A DNA stretch of 64,000 nucleotides from Nocardia vinacea (lineage in GTDB: Bacteria > Actinomycetota > Actinomycetes > Mycobacteriales > Mycobacteriaceae), in assembly GCF_035920345.1 (NCBI RefSeq), contig NZ_CP109149.1, positions 7,254,001 to 7,318,000 on the forward strand. The letters are read 5' to 3'. The notes beneath the pieces were generated by a model. It saw only the letters and a list, made by a program, of their open reading frames with translations. It was not told the DNA's origin and did no database searches. Shown here piece after piece: positions 37,913 through 46,884 of this stretch. The position numbers and the translations under genes are program-made. The number at the start of each line of letters is the position of its first letter. The stretch's first letter is position 1.

Positions 37913-38010
37913 GCCGGTGTCGTCAGGGTCGGCCCATGCAAGTGCAAGTCATCCAGGCCGACCAACCGGGTTCCTCAGCGCTGTGGCGGGTTCGGACAAC
38001 GCGTTCTTCG

Positions 38011-38072
38011 GGCGGAATCTCAGAATCGTGGCGGATCCGCCATGTCACCGCCAAACATTCTGAGATTCCGCC
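38011..38072. repeat. Nested inverted repeat between the ECF41 and dnaB genes
   Basis: GGCGGAATCTCAGAAT (38011-38026) and its exact complement ATTCTGAGATTCCGCC (38057-38072) flank a second palindrome, TGGCGGATCCGCCA (38029-38042). The element sits between two convergent genes (stops at 37912 and 38101) and could be a bidirectional terminator or a REP-like element. Confidence 0.7.
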
Positions 38073-38100
38073 ACGAGTTTTGAGACCCTACAACCGGATA

Positions 38101-39924
38101 TCAGCCACGGGCCATATCGACAAACCGAGACAAATGCAGTTGGTGCGCAACGGTAATCGTGGCAGTTGGACCATTTCGGTGCTTGCCTACGATAAGGTCG
38201 GCTTCCCCACCACGCGGGTCGTCGCGTTCGAATGCGTCGGGTCGATGCAACAGGATAACCATGTCCGCATCCTGTTCTAGTGATCCGGATTCGCGCAGGT
38301 CAGACACCATCGGGCGCTTATCTGTTCGCTGTTCGGGGCCACGGTTCAGCTGACTGATGGCGATGACCGGAACTTCGAGTTCCTTGGCCAACAGCTTCAG
38401 GTTTCGGGAGAAATCGGAGACTTCCTGCTGGCGGGATTCGACCTTCTTACCCGAGGTCATCAGCTGGAGGTAGTCCACCACAACGAGTTTCAGGTCGTGG
38501 CGCTGCTTGAGCCGACGCGCTTTCGCGCGGATCTCCATCATGGTCAAGTTCGGCGAATCGTCCACGAACAGCGGCGCCTCGCTGATCTCGCTCATACGGC
38601 GAGCCAGTTTGGTCCAGTCGTCGTCGCTCATGCGGCCCGAACGCATATCGCCCAACTTGATTTTCGCCTCTGCGGAGAGCAAACGCATGACGATTTCGGT
38701 GCGGCTCATCTCCAGCGAGAAGATGACGCTCGCGAGACCGTGTTTGATCGAGCAACTGCGCATGAAGTCCATACCGAGCGTCGAGTTATGCGTCGGCACC
38801 ATCGACTCCCCGGCGAGGTACAGATGGTCGGCGTTGTCCACCTCGACACATCGCACGGGAACGGTGTCGATCTTTCGCACGTCCACGATGTGCCGGGCGG
38901 CCGAACGAGCGGTGGTCGGCACGAGATGGTTCGGGCTGTCGTCGGCGAGATGCACGCTGTGGACGATTTCGCCAGTTGTGCGTACGGCGGCGACACGAGC
39001 ACCCGCTGCCCCGGCAATGGTGAGCCACTGATGTTGTTCGTCGGCGACGATCACTGTGCCGTCGGAGAATTCGACCTCGTAGCACGGCCGTTCGGTCAGC
39101 ACCTCGGTCGCGGCGAGGACACGAGTGGGACGGCCCTCGGCGTCGAGAAGTTCGTCGCCGACGTGGACCTCTCCCATGGTGGTCCAGCCGGTGGGGGTGG
39201 GCAGGGGCGTGTCCAGGGCCAGGGCCTTGCCGACACCGGGGCGCGCCGCGACGATGATCATTTGGCCGGGGTGCAGGCCGTTGGTGAGTTCGTCGAGTTC
39301 GGTGAAGCCGGTGGGGACGCCGAGGGAGATGCCGCCGCGGGAGGCGATGGAGTCGATTTCGTCCATCGTCGGCTGCAGGAGTTCCTCGAGGGGGAGGAAG
39401 TCTTCTGTGGTGCGGCGTTCGGTGACCTCGTAGACCTCGGCCTGGGCGCGGTCGACGACCTCGGCGATATCCTGGCCGTCGGCGCCCGCGTAGCCGTATT
39501 GGACGATGCGGGTGCCTGCCTCGACAAGGCGGCGCAGAATCGCCTTCTCGGCAACGATTTCGGCGTAGTAGCCCGCATTGGCGGCGGTGGGGACAGTCTG
39601 GGTGAGGGTGACCAGATAGGGCGGGCCGCCGATGCGCTTGAGTTCTCCGCGGCGGTCCAGACCCGCGGAGACGGTGACCGGGTCGGCGGGTTCGCCGCGG
39701 CCGTAGAGATCGAGAATGGTGTCGTAGACCGCTTGGTGGGCGGGACGGTAGAAATCGCCGGGGCGTAGCACCTCGACGACGTCGGCGATCGCGTCCTTGC
39801 TCAGCAGCATGCCGCCGAGCACGGACTGCTCGGCCGCCATATCGTGCGGGGGCTGCCTGCCGAAGTCCTCACCGGGCGGTTCGGGCGGATAGTCCGTCTG
39901 CCCGCGGTCATCGGTGGTGGTCAC
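38101..39924 (-). CDS. dnaB: Replicative DNA helicase DnaB, interrupted by an intein
   Basis: This 607-residue product consists of 460 residues of DnaB and a 147-residue intein. The DnaB N-terminal domain (AAEQSVLGGMLL), linker and RecA-type helicase domain are complete. The intein (residues 234-380) splits the Walker A motif RPGVGK/ST between Lys233 and Ser381; splicing is required for ATP binding. Later motifs include VVVDYLQLM (Walker B) and AISQLNRGPEQR. DnaB is the ring helicase of the chromosomal fork. The gene follows rplI, as in mycobacteria, after about 700 bp containing DnaA-box-like sequences. Confidence 0.96.
   Translation of the reverse strand: MTTTDDRGQTDYPPEPPGEDFGRQPPHDMAAEQSVLGGMLLSKDAIADVVEVLRPGDFYRPAHQAVYDTILDLYGRGEPADPVTVSAGLDRRGELKRIGGPPYLVTLTQTVPTAANAGYYAEIVAEKAILRRLVEAGTRIVQYGYAGADGQDIAEVVDRAQAEVYEVTERRTTEDFLPLEELLQPTMDEIDSIASRGGISLGVPTGFTELDELTNGLHPGQMIIVAARPGVGKALALDTPLPTPTGWTTMGEVHVGDELLDAEGRPTRVLAATEVLTERPCYEVEFSDGTVIVADEQHQWLTIAGAAGARVAAVRTTGEIVHSVHLADDSPNHLVPTTARSAARHIVDVRKIDTVPVRCVEVDNADHLYLAGESMVPTHNSTLGMDFMRSCSIKHGLASVIFSLEMSRTEIVMRLLSAEAKIKLGDMRSGRMSDDDWTKLARRMSEISEAPLFVDDSPNLTMMEIRAKARRLKQRHDLKLVVVDYLQLMTSGKKVESRQQEVSDFSRNLKLLAKELEVPVIAISQLNRGPEQRTDKRPMVSDLRESGSLEQDADMVILLHRPDAFERDDPRGGEADLIVGKHRNGPTATITVAHQLHLSRFVDMARG
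38785..39225 (-). other. Class 3 mini-intein in DnaB
   Basis: The intein runs from Ala234 to Asn380 of the precursor. It starts with Ala (ALALDTPLPTPTGW) instead of Cys/Ser, which rules out the normal first step. It has the W-C-T set that defines class 3 inteins: Trp300 in block B (EQHQW), Cys359 in block F (VRCVEV) and Thr378 in block G (VPTHN). His379-Asn380 and extein Ser381 complete the C-terminal junction. It lacks a homing-endonuclease domain. M. tuberculosis DnaB has a much longer intein at the same site with a nearly identical N terminus. Confidence 0.88.
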
Positions 39925-40583
39925 CAGACTCGACCGTCCTCTCTCGCCACTTGCAGGCCGCTCGAAAACGCCTACCCGCCTACCCTATTGATCACTCGTT
40001 GTACTCCCGGGTTCCGACACATTCGGCAGCGCACCGCGGTCGAGCGACCTCAGTAGAGGGTCTCACCTGCGGTTCCAGCAAACCGCCGCGGTAGGTGCCG
40101 AATCATGCCGTTCCGGGTGGTGCGTGCATGATGTTGCGACGAACCTAGGCGACCCGGTGGGCAGTCGCCAAACCGCAATGTGCACACACCTGTGGATAAG
40201 TTGGGGACTGTTTACCTGGCGTTGTGCACCCCCTGTGTACAACTTGGGGAAAACCCAGGTCACACCGTTCAAACACGCTGATAGATATCGATTTCTTGAT
40301 CTATCCACGTGTGGATGAATCAAGTGCGGCGTGTCGGTCTAGTTGAACAGCCGGGCGTGTTGTTGGTAAACAGCGTGTTCTGCGGTTATGGCGTAGATCA
40401 CATTGCGGCCGGTTGGTTTTCTTGGCGATCCACAAGCTGAATAACCGGTGGTAGAGCCGATGGCAGTGGGTTGCCGAGAATGGTCCAGATCACCGTTCCG
40501 GCCTTTCGCAAACAATTGGCTATTTCACCGAACGGCATAGCTCACCTAGGCCCCAACCAACATGGGTCGATGCCGCACAGTCG
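39925..40583. promoter_or_regulatory. dnaB upstream region with a cluster of DnaA-box-like sequences
   Basis: No gene is supported in this 659-bp stretch. TGTGGATAA, a perfect DnaA box, is at 40191-40199. TGTGTACAA (40234-40242) and TGTGGATGA (40310-40318) are one mismatch from DnaA boxes, and ATCCAC-GT-GTGGAT (40303-40316) is an inverted repeat next to an AT-rich run (40278-40303). The cluster may place dnaB under DnaA control or titrate DnaA. A partial copy of the dispersed palindromic repeat lies at about 39946-39968. Confidence 0.5.
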
Positions 40584-40619
40584 AAAGCCACCCTTGTGCC
40601 GAAACACAAGAGTGGCCTT
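40584..40619 (-). terminator. Terminator of the rpsF-ssb-rpsR-rplI operon
   Basis: Just after the rplI stop, on the leftward strand, AAGGCCACTCTTGTG pairs with CACAAGGGTGGCTTT around a short loop (one mismatch per arm), and the stem ends in TTT. This is the form of a strong intrinsic terminator. Confidence 0.75.
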
Positions 40620-40628
40620 CGAATGAAC

Positions 40629-41081
40629 TCAGTTCGCCGCGACCTGCAGGTCGAACTTCGCGACCACATCGGGGTGCAGGTGCACCACGACGTTGTGCTT
40701 GCCGACCGTCTTGATGTGCGACTTCGGCAGCTCGATGCTGCGCTTGTCGACGACCGGACCACCGGCCGACTTGATGGCGGCGGCGACGTCCGACTGGGTG
40801 ACCGAACCGAACAGCTTGCCGGTGCCTGCGGTCTTGACCGACAGCGAAACCGCCGCCAAGCCCTCGATGGCCTGCTTCAGCTCGTTGGCGTGATCCAGGT
40901 TGCGCACCTTGCGCGCGTCCTGCGCCCGACGGATGCCCTCGACCTGCTTCTGCGCGCCACGGGTGGCCACGATCGCCAGGCCGCGGGGCAGCAGGTAGTT
41001 GCGGCCGTAGCCGTCCTTGACCTCCACGGTGTCACCGGGGGCACCGAGGTTGTCCACATCAGCAGTAAGAATCAACTTCAT
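40629..41081 (-). CDS. rplI: 50S ribosomal protein L9
   Basis: This 150-residue protein starts [30 protein letters not shown], the typical L9 N-terminal domain with its rRNA-binding KxGYGRNYL(L/I)P region, followed by the long connecting helix and the C-terminal domain. Length is normal for actinobacteria. ATG 41081 is chosen because residues before it have no match. It is the last gene of the rpsF-ssb-rpsR-rplI operon. Confidence 0.97.
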   Translation of the reverse strand: MKLILTADVDNLGAPGDTVEVKDGYGRNYLLPRGLAIVATRGAQKQVEGIRRAQDARKVRNLDHANELKQAIEGLAAVSLSVKTAGTGKLFGSVTQSDVAAAIKSAGGPVVDKRSIELPKSHIKTVGKHNVVVHLHPDVVAKFDLQVAAN

Positions 41082-41097
41082 TGCGATGCCTCCCTTC

Positions 41098-41349
41098 TCA
41101 GCGAGCCGTCGACACGTAGGGCAGCAGGGCCACCTCACGCGAGTTCTTCACGGCAACGGCGACGTCGCGCTGGTGCTGCACGCAGTTGCCGGTGACCCGG
41201 CGAGCGCGGATCTTGCCGCGATCACTGACGTACTTCCGCAGCAGGGCGGTGTCTTTGTAATCGATATTGACGGTGCCGGACTTGGCTTCCTTGCAGAAGG
41301 TGCAAGCCTTCTTCTTCAGCACCTTTTCGCGCGCGGGCGCTTTAGGCAT
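41098..41349 (-). CDS. rpsR: 30S ribosomal protein S18
   Basis: This 83-residue protein has the S18 core [26 protein letters not shown] and a CxxC pair (CTFCKEA) plus later His/Cys, so it could be the zinc-binding (C+) form. The start is ATG 41349. It lies 16 bp upstream of rplI and downstream of ssb, in the standard order. A copy of the dispersed palindromic repeat (one mismatch) is in the ssb-rpsR gap. Confidence 0.97.
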   Translation of the reverse strand: MPKAPAREKVLKKKACTFCKEAKSGTVNIDYKDTALLRKYVSDRGKIRARRVTGNCVQHQRDVAVAVKNSREVALLPYVSTAR

Positions 41350-41380
41350 GGTTACTCCGTAATCAATGATGGGCTGATCG

Positions 41381-41405
41381 TTTCGAGCGACCGGCAAGCA
41401 GTCGC
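41381..41405. repeat. Copy of the dispersed palindromic repeat (ssb-rpsR gap)
   Basis: This 25-bp sequence equals the core of the repeat found at 45539, 58942-59126 and 60777 with one mismatch (GACCGGCAAG for GACCTGCAAG). Its orientation matches that of the 60777 copy. Confidence 0.6.
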
Positions 41406-41438
41406 GACGGAATCAATTCAGGCCGATGTGAGCCGTTC

Positions 41439-41975
41439 TCAGAACGGCGGTTCGTCGTCTACGCGGCCGCCCCCGAAGGAGCCCGCCGCGGGTGCGCTGC
41501 CCCACGGGTCGTCGTCGGCGCCGCCGGAACGGCTGCCGCCACCACCACCGGCCGGAGCGAAGTTGCCCCCGCTGCCACCGGAACCGAAGCCGCCGCCACC
41601 CCCGCCGCCGCGACTGGCCTTGGCGACCTTCGCGGTGGCGTAGCGCAGCGAGGGACCGACCTCGTCGACCTCGAGCTCGACGACTGTGCGCTTCTCACCC
41701 TCGCGGGTTTCATAGGAGCGCTGCTTCAGTCGTCCGCTCACGATCACACGGGCGCCTCGGGTCAGGCTTTCGGCGACATTCTCCGCAGCTTCACGCCAGA
41801 TGTTGCAGCGCAGGAAAAGCGCTTCGCCGTCTTTCCATTCATTCGAATTACGGTCGAACACGCGGGGTGTCGATGCGACGGTGAAATTCGCCACCGCCGC
41901 GCCCGCGGGCGTGAATCGAAGTTCGGGATCGGCCGTCAAGTTTCCGATGACGGTGATGACCGTGTCGCCTGCCAT
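41439..41975 (-). CDS. ssb: Single-stranded DNA-binding protein
   Basis: This 178-residue protein has the OB-fold (residues 1-110, with [21 protein letters not shown] and [10 protein letters not shown]), a Gly-rich linker and the acidic tip DDEPPF that recruits partner proteins. It protects single-stranded DNA in replication and repair. ATG 41975 begins [13 protein letters not shown]. It lies between rpsF and rpsR as in most bacteria. Confidence 0.97.
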   Translation of the reverse strand: MAGDTVITVIGNLTADPELRFTPAGAAVANFTVASTPRVFDRNSNEWKDGEALFLRCNIWREAAENVAESLTRGARVIVSGRLKQRSYETREGEKRTVVELEVDEVGPSLRYATAKVAKASRGGGGGGGFGSGGSGGNFAPAGGGGGSRSGGADDDPWGSAPAAGSFGGGRVDDEPPF

Positions 41976-42058
41976 GTGGTTCCTCCTGCTCGGTATGCAG
42001 TCCGCAGTGCACTCGCTTTGCGCTAGAGCCTAGAGACAGGCACCGACGCAATCGAGGG

Positions 42059-42346
42059 TCACTTGCCGTGGCGCAGAACCTTGGTGCGCAGCACCGACTC
42101 GTTGAGACCCAGCTGGCGGTCGAGCTCGCTCACCGTGGCGGGCTCGGCGGTCAGATCGACCACGGCGTAGATGCCTTCGGCCTGCTTGGCGATCTCGTAG
42201 GCGAGCCGGCGGCGGCCCCAGATGTCGACCTTGTCGACCTTGCCGCCATCGGTCTTGACGACGCTCAACATGTTGTCCAGCGACGGACCAACAGTGCGCT
42301 CGTCCAGGCTCGGATCGAGGATGACCATCACTTCGTAATGACGCAC
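42059..42346 (-). CDS. rpsF: 30S ribosomal protein S6
   Basis: This 95-residue protein starts [27 protein letters not shown] and has [18 protein letters not shown], the S6 signature that contacts 16S rRNA and S18. Length is normal. It heads the rpsF-ssb-rpsR-rplI operon; the region before it (42347-42539) should contain the operon promoter and the start of the divergent membrane-protein gene. Confidence 0.97.
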   Translation of the reverse strand: MRHYEVMVILDPSLDERTVGPSLDNMLSVVKTDGGKVDKVDIWGRRRLAYEIAKQAEGIYAVVDLTAEPATVSELDRQLGLNESVLRTKVLRHGK

Positions 42347-42539
42347 GGACCAATCACCTCCTGTGGACTAGGAAACGGCCACGGACGGTCCGTGGCAGGA
42401 GGGTCGTTGCGTCAGCAACCCGACAAGGCTACATGAGCGCCCGTTGAGCAGCGAAATCGATGCCTGAGACAGTGCCCGTATGGTCATTGGTGGGGGTAAG
42501 CACGGGCGTCGTCGCACGGTGCGGCCTAGGGTGGTGCCC

Positions 42540-43931
42540 ATGCCGACCGGACTCGCCACCCGCGACAGGATCGTCGGGGGAGTGACGCGCAGCGCGGCCT
42601 TGGCCGCGGTGGTGGTGTTGCTGTGCGGGCTCACATTGGCGCTCGCATATGCGAACAAGGCGAGGTGCGCGGGTGCGCCGTTCGCCGAGAACGGTCGCAG
42701 TGCGGTCTTCGATGTGATCAAGGATTCGGACGTCTGTTATTCCGATATCCAATTCCTGTGGCTCGGTCGCGATATTGATCAACACGTCTTTCCGTATATC
42801 GACGGCGGCATCACCGAGGACGGCATGCTGACCGGTGGCGCGGTCGAATATCCGGTGCTCAGCGGCGTGCTGATGTGGCTCGGTGCGGTCGGCGCGGATA
42901 ACGACGCGGAATTCCTGCTGCATTCGGCATTGCTGTTGGCGCCGTTCGCCTTGTTGACCGCCTGGCTGCTGGTCCGGCTGGCGGGGCGGGCGGCGCTGCT
43001 GTGGGCGGCCGGTCCGCCGCTGGTGCTCTACGCATTCCACAACTGGGAGCTACCCGTGGTCTGCATGGCGGTCGCGGCCGTGTACGTGGTGACCGCGCTG
43101 ACCCGATATTCGTTGCGTACCAGGGGAATTCTGGCCGCTGTGCTGCTCGGTATCGGGTTCTGTCTCAAGCTGTATCCGGGCATCTTCGTGCTGCCGTTGC
43201 TGGCTTATGTACTCACCGGCGGTCAGCGCGATATGGATGATCCGACGCCGACTCGATTCGATGTGCGCGGTGCGCTGCTGACCGCCGCCGCGGCCGTCGG
43301 CACGGTGGTTGTGGTGAATCTGCCATTCGCACTTGCCGGTTACGAAGGCTGGCGCGCGTCGATCACCTTCCAACAATTGCGCCAGGCCGATATCACCACG
43401 AATTCCATTTGGTACTGGGGACTTCGGCAGCTGTTCGGCCAGGATGTCGACGGCGAGAGCGCCTTTCAGCATGTGGTCTCGATCGCCTCGCCGACTCTGG
43501 TACTGACCTCCTTCGTGCTGGCAATGTGGTTGGGCTGGAAGCGATTCACGATGACCGGTACCTTCCCGTGGATCGGGGTCAGCGGCGCGATGCTGTGCGG
43601 ATTCCTGCTGTTCCACAAGGTGCACTCGCCGCAGTACACGCTGTGGTTGGTGCCGTTCATGGTTCTGCTCGAGGTGCCGTGGGCGGCGATCGGCGCGTAT
43701 CTGGTCGCTGACGCCGCGATCGGAATCGGCGTATTCCGGTATTTCTATTCGATCGGATCCGGCAATTCGGTGGATTCGATGGAGAATGTGGTGCAATTCG
43801 GCGTGTGGGGGCGTGCCACGCTGCTGGTGGTGTTCTTCTTCCTGTTCGTGCGGGCGAGGCGGCGCGGGTACCGACCCGAACCACCGCGGATACCGCGGTT
43901 CGAACCCGGCAGCCTGGTACCGGTGGGCTAG
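42540..43931 (+). CDS. GT87/DUF2029-type polyprenol-phosphate-mannose-dependent mannosyltransferase-like membrane protein
   Basis: This 463-residue protein has about 10-12 membrane helices and the family features VEYPVLSG (first loop), LKLYPG and FHKVHSPQY. Such proteins add mannose to lipoglycans of the cell envelope in mycolate actinobacteria. It is a paralogue of the gene at 60803-62554, which has the same MEYPVLSG and WSPQYSLW blocks. ATG 42540 is chosen; GTG/ATG 42480 is an alternative 20 codons upstream. It is divergent from rpsF. Confidence 0.85.
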   Translation: MPTGLATRDRIVGGVTRSAALAAVVVLLCGLTLALAYANKARCAGAPFAENGRSAVFDVIKDSDVCYSDIQFLWLGRDIDQHVFPYIDGGITEDGMLTGGAVEYPVLSGVLMWLGAVGADNDAEFLLHSALLLAPFALLTAWLLVRLAGRAALLWAAGPPLVLYAFHNWELPVVCMAVAAVYVVTALTRYSLRTRGILAAVLLGIGFCLKLYPGIFVLPLLAYVLTGGQRDMDDPTPTRFDVRGALLTAAAAVGTVVVVNLPFALAGYEGWRASITFQQLRQADITTNSIWYWGLRQLFGQDVDGESAFQHVVSIASPTLVLTSFVLAMWLGWKRFTMTGTFPWIGVSGAMLCGFLLFHKVHSPQYTLWLVPFMVLLEVPWAAIGAYLVADAAIGIGVFRYFYSIGSGNSVDSMENVVQFGVWGRATLLVVFFFLFVRARRRGYRPEPPRIPRFEPGSLVPVG

Positions 43932-43943
43932 TACGAACCGGGG

Positions 43944-44480
43944 TCAGTCGACGTGTCGGGCGCGGAAGGCGGCGCTCTTGGCGCGGTTGCCGCAGATGGT
44001 CATATCGCACCAGCGTCGCGACTTTCCGCGTGAGGTATCGAGATACAGCCGTGTGCACTCGTCGCGCCCGCATTCCTTGATCAACCCCCGCTCCGGCCCG
44101 CCGAGCATTTCGATCGCGGAGCGGGCGATCGCGGCGAGTGCTGCGTCCGGATCGCCGTGGCGGGTGATCGTCGCATCGGATCGCAAAGTGAGCCTGGGGA
44201 GTTGGCCCCCGGCCAGCTCGTTGACGATCTTGCGGTCCGCGTCCGCGAACGGCTCGTCGCGGGCCGCGGCCAGGGCCAGTCGGTAGCCTGCCTCGCGCAG
44301 CCGAACGGCCTGGTCGAGGGTCGTCGCATCGCAGTGCGGGGTGGTGTCGAGCAGGTCGGCGGCGAGCAGCCACTCGTCGAGGTCCGCCGGGGTGGTGAGG
44401 AAGTCGTCGAACGTCGTGGCACGGGCCTTGACCGTGCCTGCGAAGTCCAGGGCGAGGTTACCGCTCACGAAAGCGAACAC
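43944..44480 (-). CDS. CGNR zinc-finger transcriptional regulator
   Basis: This 178-residue protein has the ABATE-type N-terminal domain (GNLALDFAGTV) and a C-terminal CGNR zinc finger (CGRDECTRLYLDTSRGKSRRWCDMTICGNRAKSAAFR) with four Cys. Such proteins are small-molecule-responsive regulators. It starts at GTG 44480, or at GTG 44465. It is divergent from an EamA exporter with two identical-architecture 19-bp operators between them, so it probably controls the exporter and itself. Confidence 0.9.
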   Translation of the reverse strand: MFAFVSGNLALDFAGTVKARATTFDDFLTTPADLDEWLLAADLLDTTPHCDATTLDQAVRLREAGYRLALAAARDEPFADADRKIVNELAGGQLPRLTLRSDATITRHGDPDAALAAIARSAIEMLGGPERGLIKECGRDECTRLYLDTSRGKSRRWCDMTICGNRAKSAAFRARHVD

Positions 44481-44490
44481 CTCTTCATAA

Positions 44491-44549
44491 TAACCGCCTT
44501 GACAGGTTACACGGGAGAATGGGACCTTAGTAACCGACTTAGGTGGTTA
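44491..44549. promoter_or_regulatory. Twin 19-bp operators in the CGNR/EamA divergent promoter
   Basis: TAACCGCCTTGACAGGTTA (44491-44509) and TAACCGACTTAGGTGGTTA (44531-44549) share the form TAACC-N9-GGTTA. Their starts are exactly 40 bp apart, so dimers would sit on the same face of the helix. A -10-like TATTAT for the CGNR gene overlaps the first site. Confidence 0.7.
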
Positions 44550-44581
44550 TCCGGCCTGTCGTGCTGGATCGAGGAGGGCAC

Positions 44582-45511
44582 ATGCAGACGCAACTCTTGG
44601 ACCCGCTGTTCCGAGCGACCGGCAAGCCATCCCTTGCGGCCGGCATGCAACCACTGTTCGTCGTGCTGTGGAGCAGCGCCTTCATCGCCGGAGTCATCGG
44701 TGTCGGCGCGGCACCGCCGATGATGGTGCTGTTCGCCCGCTTCGCCATCGCCGCGGTCCTGCTCGCGGTGTACGCCACCGTGATTCGTGCGAGCTGGCCG
44801 AGCGCAGGCCAGCTCAAACATGTCGTCATCGCGGGTCTGCTGATGCAGATCGTGCAGTTCGGCGCGTTCTACACCGCGATGAGCCTGCATGTTTCGGCCG
44901 CCATCATCGCCCTGGTACAGGGACTCAATCCGGTCGTCATCGCTTTGCTGGCCGGATTCATCGGCGAAACCGTCACGGCGCGACAGTGGTTCGGCTTCGG
45001 CATCGGTGGCGTCGGCGTCGGCTTGGCCGTAATCGACCAATCGAGCATGTCACTGGTCGGTCTGCTGCTGTGCGTGATCGGCTTGCTCGGCCTCAGCGTC
45101 GGCACGATCTACCAGAAACGCTTTGTACCGCAGGTCGATTCGCGCGCCACCACCGCTATTCACATGGCCGCGAGCGCGCCGATTGCGGGCGTATTGGCTT
45201 GGAACACCGGCCAATTGCACATCTGGGATGCGACGCGATTCGCGGAATCGCTCACCTGGATGGTGCTGGTCAATTCGATGGTCGCATTCCTGCTGCTGAA
45301 CGCGATGCTGAAGCGTTGGGAGGCAACGCGAGTCGGGCGTCTGTTCTTCGCGACGCCCGCGGTCACGGCCGTACTGGCCTGGCTGTTCATCGATCAGCCG
45401 CTGCGGCCCCTCGCCGCGGCCGGACTCGGCGTCGGACTGATCGGCATGGTGTTCGCCTCGCGCCGCCCGACGCCCGCAATCGATCAGCGGCAGCCGGTGC
45501 CCGTCCGCTGA
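44582..45511 (+). CDS. EamA/DMT-family exporter
   Basis: This 309-residue protein has ten predicted membrane helices in two EamA repeats (PLFVVLWSSAFIAGVIGVG near the start). It likely exports a metabolite or drug recognised by the CGNR regulator encoded divergently. ATG 44582 has GAGGAGGG 5 nt upstream; a 13-codon longer frame starting at 44543 overlaps the second operator and is unlikely. It ends before a 34-bp palindromic repeat. Confidence 0.88.
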   Translation: MQTQLLDPLFRATGKPSLAAGMQPLFVVLWSSAFIAGVIGVGAAPPMMVLFARFAIAAVLLAVYATVIRASWPSAGQLKHVVIAGLLMQIVQFGAFYTAMSLHVSAAIIALVQGLNPVVIALLAGFIGETVTARQWFGFGIGGVGVGLAVIDQSSMSLVGLLLCVIGLLGLSVGTIYQKRFVPQVDSRATTAIHMAASAPIAGVLAWNTGQLHIWDATRFAESLTWMVLVNSMVAFLLLNAMLKRWEATRVGRLFFATPAVTAVLAWLFIDQPLRPLAAAGLGVGLIGMVFASRRPTPAIDQRQPVPVR

Positions 45512-45538
45512 AAAGAGAAGCGGCAGCGGCTGGAAGCC

Positions 45539-45572
45539 GCCGCTAGCGACTGCTTGCAGGTCGCTCGAAAAG
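45539..45572. repeat. Palindromic repeat, left boundary copy of the Ter island
   Basis: This 34-bp copy is identical, in inverted orientation, to the copy at 60777-60810. The core AGCGACTGCTTGCAGGTCGC forms a hairpin with one bulged base and is followed by TCGAAAAG. It lies between convergent genes (EamA and DUF475). Confidence 0.85.
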
Positions 45573-45608
45573 ATCGGCCGCTCGAATTCTTCGGCTACTC
45601 GCTGGAAC

Positions 45609-46718
45609 TCAGGCCACCGGGGTGACTTCTCGTTCGCTCTCCACTTCGTCGGCGTCATCGCGCCGATTCTGAATGATGCTGGTGATGAATGCCGCGCCGA
45701 TGAACGCCACGCCGACGAGACCGGTGATGATGTCGTTGATGTGCACGCCGATCGAGACGAACAGGATGACCGCCAGCGCGCCGATCGCCCAGTGCGCGCC
45801 GTGCTCCAGGTACACGTACTCCGACAGCGTGCCCTTGCGCACCAGGTACACGGTGATCGAACGGACGAACATGGCGCCGATCAGACCGAGGCCGAGCGCG
45901 ATGATGATCGGGTCGGAGGTGATGGCGAAGGCGCCGATGACACCGTCGAAGGAGAACGACGCGTCGAGCACCTCGAGGTACAGGAACAGGAAGAACGCCG
46001 CCTTGCCCGCGGCCTTGACCAGCTGGGACGGACCGCCGTCCGCGGATTCCTCGAACTCCTCGGTATGGAACAGCGAACCGAGTCCGTCGACCACGATGTA
46101 GGTGATCATGCCGAGCAGACCGGCGACCAGGACCGTGGCGCGCTCTTCGTCGGTCGCGATCAATTCCGCGGTGAGCACCAGGCCGACGCTCGCGACGACC
46201 ACCGAGAGCATATCGAGCTTGCCGAGCTGGGCCAGCGGCTTCTCCAGCCAGGACAGCCAGGTGGTTTCGCGTTCCTCGAAGATGAAGTTCAGGAACAGCA
46301 GCAGCAGGAACATGCCACCGAATGCGGCGATCTGCGGATGTGCGTCGGTGAGCAACTTCTCGTAGCTCGGGCTGCCGTCCGGGAAGGTCAGCGCGTCACC
46401 TTCGGGCGGGTTCAGCGCCAGGTCGAACGCCTTCACCGGGGTCAGGCCCGCGGTGATCCAGACGATCGCCAATGGGAAGACCAACCGCATGCCGAATACG
46501 GCGATGACCACGCCGACGGTGAGGAAGATCCGCTGCCAGAACTCGTTCATCCGCTCGAGCACGGTGGCGTTGATGACCGCGTTGTCGAACGACAGCGAGA
46601 CCTCGAGGATGCCGAGGATGGCGGCCAACGCCAGCGCGGTCGGCCCGCCGTACAGGAATGCCACGACGAGTGATACCACCGTAACAACGATGGACATGCC
46701 GAATATGCGCAGGACCAC
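45609..46718 (-). CDS. DUF475/TerC-family integral membrane protein
   Basis: This 369-residue protein has about nine membrane helices. It has the two acidic TerC/DUF475 motifs LEVSLSFDNAVINA and LEVLDASFSFDGVIGA, thought to bind or move metal ions such as Mn2+. GTG 46718 (MVLRIFGMSIVVTVV) is the start; AAGGG lies upstream. It is co-directional with terD, 209 bp downstream, across a hairpin. TerC-like proteins and TerD act together in tellurite and metal stress at the membrane. Confidence 0.9.
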   Translation of the reverse strand: MVLRIFGMSIVVTVVSLVVAFLYGGPTALALAAILGILEVSLSFDNAVINATVLERMNEFWQRIFLTVGVVIAVFGMRLVFPLAIVWITAGLTPVKAFDLALNPPEGDALTFPDGSPSYEKLLTDAHPQIAAFGGMFLLLLFLNFIFEERETTWLSWLEKPLAQLGKLDMLSVVVASVGLVLTAELIATDEERATVLVAGLLGMITYIVVDGLGSLFHTEEFEESADGGPSQLVKAAGKAAFFLFLYLEVLDASFSFDGVIGAFAITSDPIIIALGLGLIGAMFVRSITVYLVRKGTLSEYVYLEHGAHWAIGALAVILFVSIGVHINDIITGLVGVAFIGAAFITSIIQNRRDDADEVESEREVTPVA

Positions 46719-46884
46719 GCGGAGACCCTTTCCGTGCGGCGGTCGAATGTCTGTCCGAGCGCGCCATTGCCGATGTAACCCGAGGGCCGTACCAACCCGC
46801 GGTCGCGATGATGGTTCCAGCGTGGGCGCGGAACCGTCGATTGTCCAACGGAGCGGCGAGGCAAATCGTTCCGTGGACATGCGA

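Noticed and set aside
41050..41058. TTGTCCACA, a perfect mycobacterial-type DnaA box
   Set aside because: It lies alone inside the rplI coding sequence and is explained by codon content.
45512..45608. Mobile element or integrase boundary at the Ter island
   Set aside because: Only the palindromic repeat is present; no transposase, integrase, tRNA or target-site duplication was found on either side.
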